From Syncephalastrum monosporum B8922 (lineage: Eukaryota; Mucoromycota; Mucoromycetes; Mucorales; Syncephalastraceae): a stretch of DNA of 25,988 nt. This document shows positions 19,012-25,988 of the stretch, in pieces (the first letter of the stretch is position 1; each line of letters opens with the position of its first letter). The translations under genes and the position numbers were made by a program. The DNA lies in assembly GCA_000697355.1 (NCBI GenBank), contig JNEN01000911.1, positions 1-25,988 of the forward strand, in the 5' to 3' direction. The notes beneath the pieces are model-generated. The model was given only the letters and a program-made list of their open reading frames with translations, had not been told where the DNA came from and did not search any database.

Positions 19012-21498
19012 ATGAGCGACGACGACGACTGGGATCGGACCGTGTTCGACGCTGATCTCAAGGCCATACTCGATGCAAAACTTCCCGTGTCTGCTTCCAA
19101 GATTACCGGTCTGCAAAGCTTGGCTCTCAAGCACCCAAAGGCAAGCAAGAATCGCAAGCCCCGTTTCTCTATATGTCTAACCCTCCCAATCAACAGCACC
19201 ACAACTACATTGTGCACTGCATTGTTCGTTTCATTGAGACGAGTCCTCCCGATTATCGACTGGCCGGGCTCTATGTGGTCGATGCCATCTCACGAGCGGT
19301 TCAAAAAATGCAACGTAAAGGACAAGAGGAAGGAAAATCGGTCGAGGCAGAAGGGTACCTCCGGCGGTTCGGTGTGGTGCTGAAGGACGAGTCATTACGA
19401 GGTGCATTTGCGAAATGCTCTGACCATGACAAGGTAAGTCGGAATGTTGTAGCTTTCTCGCTGTTATCCGCTATTTGGAGTTATCGGCGTGGTATGCTGA
19501 ATGAAGAACCCGTCAATAAAATAGGAAAAAGTCAAAAAGACGCTCGGTATCTGGGAAAATGGAGGCGTGTATTCCAAGGGTCTGGTCGAGTACTTGAGAC
19601 GCTCGCTCCTGTCTACAGAGCCCAGCCCCCCATCAGATGTAAAAGAAGCGGTTCAGACAAGTAAAGGTGCATATCCCAAATTGCGTAAGCCCCAGAATAG
19701 CGTGTGTCTGTGTATGCGTCGGTGTGTGTGCGTGTATGGTATGTGTATGTGTGTGACAAGGACTTATTGCTTTCCCTTCGCCCCGAACAATTCTATGGTC
19801 CATCTGTCATTGAAAACGCGCGTATTGAGACGCGCCTGAACGATGACACTGTACAGCCAAACCCGAAGAGAAAGCAGTCGAGTCGAATACATACATACAG
19901 GCACACACACAATTCGATGAAGAGGGGAAGAGGGGATGGGAATAGGTGATAACCAAAAGGACATTATGTGACTTACCAGATGCAAACCGCTTTTCTTCAG
20001 ACTCACACGCGACGGCCCCTCCAGCCGACACTGCCCAGTTGCTCGCCAATTTACGTGCCCTGACCGAAAGTGGCCAACTATCGCAGTTGACCGGTATCTC
20101 CACGGCCACTTCGCCTCCGCCAGCCGCAGCTTCTGCTGAACAACCATCCACGCCCGGCCTTCCGCCTGTCCTTGCGCGCCTCTTTGGAAGCGGCACGCCC
20201 GCTTCGCTCCAGCAGCCAGGCACCGCGGCTGGTGCTGCAGCCACGGCCTCACCCCCAACGCAGTACGCTCCATCCCAACCATTCCCAATGAACCCGACAG
20301 GGATGGCATTCCAACCACCACCTACACAGCAAATGCCTCCACCGTTCATGCAAGGTCAGCCGCCGTATCCACCGTTTCTGGCTGGAGGAGCAGGATTTCC
20401 CATGGGCAACGCACCACCCACCGGCAGGCCACCTATGCCGCCTATGCCGCCTATGCCTCCGTCCATGCATAACCGACCTCCTCCACCGGGTGCTGTGGCT
20501 ATGCGTCCACCTGCTATGAACAGTCATACCAGAACAAACCCACCTTATGACGAACGGACGCCACGAGACGGACGAAGACGCTATTCTCGCGACCGCTCCA
20601 TGTCACCTCCACCACGACACGAGACACGACGTCGCGACCGACCTTCGCGCTGGAGAGACGACGACGATCCGCGCCGACCTCAGCGCTCCATCAGCCCGCC
20701 GCACGACCGTGGAAGCCATGATCTCCGTCCTCCACCTCCCTTCCGTGGTGACCGTGGTGCGCTTGCTCAACCTACCCATGATCCGACAATACCGGAAGGC
20801 GCTATTCGAGGTAAAACAGAGTACATCCCAGTGACCAAGTTGTCCTCACTTATTTACCTGTCACCTTCTAGTCTTGACCCGTACGCTCTTTGTTGGACCG
20901 CTTCCCGAGTCATTTCGTCAAGAGGACGTGAGGCAACACTTTTCACAGTTTGGCGAGATCTGTAGTATTATTGTGAGTGGAACCTGAGAAACCTGGACAT
21001 GAATGGGCCCTAACCTGTGTTCTCGGCCAGCTATCTCGTAAGGGCAAGTCGAACCGACCCAATGCCTTTATCAAATTCAGATTACGTTCCTCCACGGAAG
21101 CAGCCAAAGAGGAAAGCGTGAATCTGCAGCTTCAGGGCGCACGCGTCAAGGTCAATTGGGCCTATGGCTTTGGTCCCAAGAAGCTATTCAACTATGATCG
21201 GGGCGACTCGATCATCCCTTTGAACAACCTGACACCATCTGACGAGGCTAGCCTGGTGTCTGCCCCATTAGGCGGCTTCCAGGGCGCCCCTTTGCGCGAT
21301 CAAATGACTGTGGAGGAGCCCGAGGTGGATTACCGACCGGATTGGGTCAAAGAACAAAACTTACATGCCCAACCCCATCCATCTCGTGGTCCTCCAAGAG
21401 ATATGCCCTTCCGTCCGCCTCCTACCCATCCTGTACAGAATTTCCAGTCCCCATTCGCATCCAATAGTAATCATTACCCTTCGCATCCCTTCTCATAG
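19012..21498 (+). CDS. seb1: CID and RRM protein of the Nrd1/Seb1/SCAF type (6 exons)
   Basis: Exons: 19012-19140, 19197-19433, 19525-19666, 20001-20810, 20872-20972, 21031-21498; about 628 aa. Residues ~5-135 form a CTD-interacting domain: LPVSASKITGLQSLALKHPK, then NYIVHCIVRFIETSPPDYRLAGLYVVDAISR (in two exons) and KTLGIWENGGVYS. A Pro/Met- and Arg-rich linker follows (PPMPPMPPMPP; SRDRSMSPPPRHETRRRD). Residues ~440-515 are an RRM, with RNP2-like TLFVGPL and RNP1-like RPNAFIKF, then a WAYGFGPKKLFNYDRGDSII segment typical of Nrd1/Seb1 proteins. Such proteins bind phosphorylated RNA polymerase II CTD and GUA-containing RNA to drive termination and poly(A) site choice. The first intron begins with GC. 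The end of exon 3 is uncertain (19660 or 19666 both keep frame), and the 334-nt third intron may contain a cassette exon. The RRM is itself split by an intron. Confidence 0.88.
19141..19196 (+). other. Probable GC-AG intron in CID-RRM gene
   Basis: A 56-nt intron: the exon ends CCCAAAG, the intron starts gcaagc, has a tgtctaac branch site and ends atcaacag. It is phase 0 and joins HPK to HHNYIV within the CID, where homologues continue without a gap. No GT near the junction gives an intact CID. Confidence 0.8.
19722..19910 (+). other. Imperfect inverted repeat (GT/CA stem) within intron 3 of CID-RRM gene
   Basis: Arm 19722-19744 (GTGTGTGTGC, G, TGTATG, G, TATGT) pairs with arm 19889-19910 in RNA: 10 pairs, one G-G mismatch, 6 pairs, one bulged G, then 5 pairs. 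The 144-nt loop holds an open frame (19761 on, reading DLLLSLRPEQFYGPS) preceded by a weak acceptor. It may merely be diverged GT/CA microsatellites, or may hide or expose an optional exon. Confidence 0.7.
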
Positions 21499-21659
21499 TT
21501 ACGCTTTTAGTTTCAGTTTCATGTTGCACAGACAAACAATGCAGATTGTATCACTTGCCCACCGGCAAATTCGCACATTAAAACCGTTTTCTCCCCTTCT
21601 CGCGTTCCCTTTCTTCTTCTCTCTCTTGTCTCACTTCTTTCCTCTAATTAATTAAAGTC
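21499..21659. promoter_or_regulatory. Short tandem intergenic region with T/C-rich core promoter
   Basis: Only 161 bp separate the CID-RRM stop from the glycosidase ATG. The last ~55 bases (about 21592-21648) are almost pure T/C and presumably serve as promoter and leader of the glycosidase gene. The 3' UTR of the upstream gene must also lie here or overlap. Confidence 0.55.
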
Positions 21660-24343
21660 ATGCGTCAATATTTCGCAGACGGTTTCTCCTATGATGACTC
21701 GGTCGCTCACCCGGTGACTTTCCGCAACAGTCTCGGCCACACCTTTGAGCTGCACATCCTGGCTGACAACGTTATCAAGGTACGCCATTCGCTTGGCAAG
21801 GATGCGATCATGCCCCCCGCCGCGGCCGGCTGCCAGTTTCAGACCAGCGTCCACACCGAAGGCCAGGAGATGACGGTTGAAACCAATCTGGTGCGCGTCT
21901 CGATCAAGCTCCCCCAGTTCTTGCTCGCGTGGTACTCCAAGGAAACCGGCGAGTGCTTTTCCCAAGATTGTGCGGTACGCGCGTACGCCTACAACGACAA
22001 GCAAATGTGGCACTATCGTAAGCGTTTCCCGAGCGACCGCTATGTCGGCCTTGGCGAGCGTACGGGAAATTTAGTCCTTAATGGCCGACGTTTCAGGGTC
22101 GAACCGAGAACGGACAGCATGGGCTATGACGCAGAATCTCAAGATCCTCTCTACAAGTACCACCCCGTTCTGCTTACTCTGAATAAGCGAATTACGCATG
22201 GTTTGTACTACTCTCGTATGGGCGGGGCTGTCACTTTTGATCTAAATGCAGAGTTTGACGCGGTAAGTTTTTCTCACTTATTATCCGAAATGGCCGACAA
22301 GGTTTACCAACACTTTCTTAATCACGACTACTGTTACCAATTAGATGTGGGGCCCCTACTCTTACTATCAAATCGATGGCGCTCAAGAGATGGAATACAT
22401 GATGGTCTATGGTCCTACGGTGCGTGAGGTCGTCCGCAGCATGGGCCTGTTGCTCGGTGGGCCTCGCCATCTGTACCCGCGCTTCTCCTTCGGATATCTC
22501 GCTTCGTCCATGACCTACGCCGACGCACCGGATGCGCAGGCCCAGATTGAAGGTTTCGCCGATAAACTCCGGAAATATGACATTCCGTGTGATGGTTTCC
22601 ACCTGTCGTCTGGTTACACCCTCCGCGGCGACGACCGATGTGTCTTTACGTGGGACAGACAGCGCTTCCCCGATCCTGAAGGTCTGGCCCGCAAGCTAAA
22701 GGAGCAAGGCATCTACATCTTTGCCAACGTCAAGCCCTGGCTCTTGCGTGACGCCCACCCTGACTATGAGGAAGTCAAGCGGAAGCGCGGTTTCGTCTGG
22801 CAGTCTGACCACGATGTCCCCAACAGCGTCTATCAATGGCGTGGTGGAGAGCATACCATGGGCGAAGGAAGCTATGTCGACTTGACAAGCGAGGCTGGCT
22901 ATGGCTACTGGCAGGAGAGACTGGCGTCTCAGCTTGTTGACAAGGGCTACATGCTCTGGCTGGACAACAACGAGTTCACCCTCCTAGACGATGAAAAAAC
23001 AACCCTCGCTTGTGAAGTGCCTCCTCGTCAGTATGATCTCAAGTATGTCGACCAACCCTGGAAGGCTGGCGCTGGACCTCGCATTTCTCACGAAATCGGT
23101 GCTTCTGCTTGGCTGGTAAGATCTCACATAGTACAAATGAGCAACCTCTTCTAAGACAACTCTATGATAGACTTTAATGATGGTGCAAGCGTCCTATGAG
23201 GTCGTTCGCAAAGCCAATCCTAACGAGCGTCCTTTCATGATTACCCGTTCGACCGTTCCTTACTGTCAGCAGCTGGTGAGCCAAACCTGGAGCGGCGACA
23301 ACCGAACCGACTGGAAGACCATCCGCTACAATACTTCTATGGGTGTCGGTGCTGCTCTGTGTGGTGTTCCTGCTATGTACGGTCACGATGTCGGTGGTTT
23401 CGCTGGTCGTAAACCTGAGCCTGAGTTGCTCGTGCGTTGGATCCAACAGGGTATCTTGTGGCCTCGTTTCTGCATCCACTCTTGGAACGATGATCACTCG
23501 ATTACAGAGCCCTGGAGTGTAAGTGGTATACACGAGCCTGTTTTCTATTACTCACACAACTCATTTATATAGTACGAGGAGACGCTTCCTGTGATCCGCT
23601 CCTCCATTCACTTCCGCTACAAGCTCATTCCATTCCTGTACTCTCTTCACGTCACTGAATGGTTTAGACAATGCGAGCCCCTGGTGCGGCCCGTCTTTTA
23701 CACGTTCGACTCGGATCAAAAGACACATGATCAAGGTTTTGAGTTCATGCTCGGTCCTGATATGCTGGTGGCACCCGTATCCGAGCCAGGCCACACAACG
23801 CGTGAAGTCTACCTGCCCAACCAGACAGCGTGGTACCATTTCCAGTCTGGCAAGTACTTTAATGGAGGTGAGACTGTCACTGTGCCGAGCACCATGGCCG
23901 ACTATGCTGCTCCTATCTTCATGAAAGCGGGCTCCCTCCTACCCTTGGGTCGTGTCATGAACAGTGTCCATGCCCAACCTGACTCGGAGCGTCGCGTGCA
24001 GATCTTCCCCGAGCGCAACAACGCAGCTCGCCGTACCTTTACCCTGATCGAGGACGACGGCAAGACCCTGTACCACGAGACAGGCAAGGCTTATACTGAG
24101 GTCCATATTTGGATGGAAGCCGATGCCGACGAGATCCGCGTGGGCCTCGATATCATCAACGATGGCTACATCCCCGACTATGACACCATCTGGGTCACCT
24201 GTCCCATCCAGACCGAAACGCGTCCACTTCGATTCATGACGAATGGTGAGGCTGCTGTCACCGAGTCTTTGCCGCGTATGGTGGATGATGACGATATGTT
24301 CTCGTACTATGGTCTTCCAGCTCCCTGGAAAAAAACTGCTTAA
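21660..24343 (+). CDS. Glycoside hydrolase family 31 enzyme, bacterial (Aec37-like) subgroup, cytosolic (4 exons)
   Basis: Exons: 21660-22262, 22345-23115, 23171-23518, 23573-24343; 830 aa, all introns GT-AG and phase 0. GH31 enzymes are retaining alpha-glycosidases with a (beta/alpha)8 barrel. The nucleophile should be D408 in MLWLDNNEF, matching the family's WxDxNE pattern, and the acid/base D501 in WSGDNRTDW. Other barrel motifs: PCDGFHLSSGYT, KPWLLRDAHPDY, GHDVGGF and WPRFCIHSW. The N-terminal ~200 residues are the expected beta-sandwich; the C-terminal ~250 carry beta domains (LVAPVSEPG, DGKTLYHETG). The FHLSSGYT region points to the GH31 Aec37-type subgroup, which I know mainly from bacteria, rather than ER glucosidase II or secreted maltases. 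No signal peptide is seen, so it is likely cytosolic. Substrate unknown: alpha-glucoside, alpha-xyloside or alpha-N-acetylgalactosaminide are all possible. Gene transfer from bacteria followed by intron gain is conceivable. Confidence 0.9.
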
Positions 24344-24351
24344 ATTTCATG

Positions 24352-24357
24352 AATAAA
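24352..24357 (+). terminator. AATAAA polyadenylation signal of GH31 gene
   Basis: A canonical AATAAA lies 9 nt after the stop codon, followed by T/C-rich sequence. This is consistent with a short 3' UTR. Confidence 0.6.
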
Positions 24358-25315
24358 GTTTCGAAATCTCTCTGCATGTGCCACTTTGCACAGTAACGCT
24401 GTGATGAAGATATCTACACATGAAGGACCTGAATGAGTCTCGCGAATGAGGATACTAATTAAATCTTATGTGTATTTGACAGTGTAGCGGTATTATTAGT
24501 CATTTTCATTTTTTCCCCGTAGCTCTGTGGCAGGCCATACAATTATGGCTAACTCATAGCAGTTTCATATTTTTGTTTTGGTCCATCTCACGTCTATCTG
24601 GTCATTCCTATTTCTTTATATGGTTTCTGTGTTCAGCTTTTTTTGTAGTGTTCTACAATATACCAATCCGCCCGGTCTATTATTCTTGCTAGTTGACCGT
24701 CTTTGTGCAAATAGAAAAGAGTCATTCATAGCACTTTAGAATGCTCACGGCAAAACGTACATTAGTCACAAATTACATATTGCGAAAAGGGAAAAGCCTA
24801 TAGGAGAAACGGAGAAATATGGATGCATCATTGCTTAGCTTGTGACTAAGATATATCTGCGCGATATTGTCGCGAGGTAACGTGTGTTAACGGGTTGTGC
24901 GGCAAAAGTGTATACCACGTGTTTCATGACAGAGTCTTTGGATAAGATCTCTGCCATATCGTGCTCGTCTGGAGGCTTGTAGTCGATAGCCTTTACTTGA
25001 AGAGTTCCAGGTTATATAATGTTAAAAGTTTTACCAATTAAGAGTTTTTCTTTTATCATGATTTGTTGTGCATATCGAGACAGTCGAGTTAGGGCGCATT
25101 AATAGATTCTACAGTTTATGAGTGGTCCTATGCTATAAAAACGTTGAGCGATAAAATATATCTTGATACAAAATCGCAAAAAGCGAGATTGCGGTAAACG
25201 AGGTTCGCAAAGCAAACTCTTCCCCCATCATCGGTCTCCTTTGACAGATTCGGGGTGGCCACGCCTGACCAGCCGAACCCATATGCATTGTCCTTGCCCA
25301 GCACGGTGGTCGTCG

Positions 25316-25345
25316 TGACTAGGGGACGTCTGACTAGGGGACGGC
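25316..25345. repeat. Two tandem copies of a 15-bp unit
   Basis: TGACTAGGGGACG occurs at 25316-25328 and 25331-25343; the 15-bp units differ only at their last two bases. The period is a multiple of three and gives a doubled 5-residue peptide in any open frame. Confidence 0.85.
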
Positions 25346-25692
25346 TGGCCGAGTCGCTGACGGGGCCGCCACCCTTACGTCCGAAACGGGAGCCGCGCCT
25401 CATCTGCTGCCGGCAGAGGTCACCACAGTTGAGTAGTGCGCGGCACCGCCTCTCTATAGAAGGGCAGGCTACACCTGTGCGGGCTCTGATGTCTACTCCT
25501 TGGATAGTTTCAGCTCCCAGAAAGGATCGATCATAAGAAGGAGGTTGGCAACGTAAGCCAGCATGCAACAGCCACAGACAACGACATTGAGCTGCTTGAA
25601 AAAACTATAAAGTGTGGAGTATCGAAGAATGCCACACATGGGTCTTTATTGGCAAAATAAAGGTGTGCGGAACAAGTGTACTTTCTGCCAGT

Positions 25693-25760
25693 GGTAATTG
25701 ATACCGAGCGGTGCTTGACACCCAGAGGTACTTGATCTTGAGCGGTAGTTGACACCGACA
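25693..25760. repeat. Minisatellite: four degenerate 17-bp tandem units
   Basis: Four directly adjoining 17-bp units at 25693, 25710, 25727 and 25744, each starting GGT and containing a TTGA core (approximate consensus GGTANTTGACACCGAGC). Unit boundaries fit exactly with no gaps. A 17-bp period is not a multiple of three, arguing against a protein repeat. Confidence 0.85.
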
Positions 25761-25988
25761 AGTCTTGCCATAGAATGTTCTTGGTGTCTTGGTATCTCCG
25801 CACCCACATCGTAGATGGGATCCATAGCTTGGAACCATCTTGAGTGAATGCGTTGGATGCACGTGTGACGCAACGCGCGGCAGTCCACAACCACACTGTC
25901 CCTACTCTATCGGATCTTACGACCGTCCCCCTCCCCCGACAAAGCCAGGGCGTCACAAACGCAGCCCGCGGGAAGAGCCATACTGACC

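Larger units (their letters stand above)
24344..25988. other. Gene-poor right end of the window
   Basis: After the glycosidase stop, about 24360-25190 is AT-rich with no ORF of coding character and no recognised RNA gene. From about 25230 the sequence becomes GC-richer and holds longer ORFs on both strands (up to about 146 codons). These have no recognisable family and no consistent single frame. Two short tandem repeats and a possible element terminus lie here. It may be a mobile-element remnant; the evidence is weak. Confidence 0.4.

Noticed and set aside
25128..25568. 146-codon minus-strand ORF as a real gene
   Set aside because: No recognisable motif. It runs across the composition change and opposes another open frame; kept only as part of a possible element remnant.
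25531..25956. 141-codon minus-strand ORF as a real gene
   Set aside because: It begins with GTG and runs through the 17-bp minisatellite, whose period is not a multiple of three. No domain recognised.

Overview
This window is nuclear DNA from a filamentous fungus, most likely an early-diverging one (Mucoromycota, probably Mucorales). The evidence is short GT-AG introns (about 50-125 nt) with CTAAC-like branch points, pyrimidine-rich leaders, AATAAA signals close to stops, and protein families with a Mucorales look. These include a zinc-cluster factor fused to an AT-hook and PAS-like region, a lineage-restricted Ser/Pro-rich protein, and a giant SZT2-like protein that budding and fission yeast lack. 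The species cannot be named from the sequence.

Layout, left to right. (1) 354-1510 (+): GTP cyclohydrolase I, 7 exons including a 10-nt microexon. (2) 1785-3376 (-): unrecognised Ser/Pro/Thr-rich protein with a small cysteine cluster, 4 exons, convergent with gene 1. (3) 4840-6737 (-): Zn(II)2Cys6 transcription factor, 5 exons. (4) 8337-18710 (+): one giant gene, 11 exons and about 3,249 aa, read as a homologue of SZT2, the scaffold of the KICSTOR complex that brings GATOR1 to lysosomes in animals. (5) 19012-21498 (+): CID + RRM protein of the Nrd1/Seb1/SCAF type, which binds the RNA polymerase II CTD. (6) 21660-24343 (+): intracellular GH31 glycosidase resembling a mostly bacterial subgroup, 4 exons. 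(7) 24344-25988: no gene recognised; AT-rich DNA, then a GC-richer stretch with short tandem repeats and a possible piece of a mobile element.

The gene models rest on reading-phase bookkeeping: with the chosen splice sites every CDS sums to a multiple of three and stays open. Two introns appear to use GC-AG splice sites (11668 and 19141). The least certain junctions are the first donor of the SZT2-like gene and the third intron of the Nrd1/Seb1-like gene. That intron is unusually long and contains a strong GT/CA stem around a possible cassette exon.

No operon logic is expected here. The functional themes are folate/pterin synthesis, carbon-source transcriptional control, nutrient signalling to TORC1, transcription termination and glycan hydrolysis. 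The most notable item is the fungal SZT2-like protein with a von Willebrand A-like N-terminal motif set. No CRISPR array, rRNA or tRNA gene was recognised.
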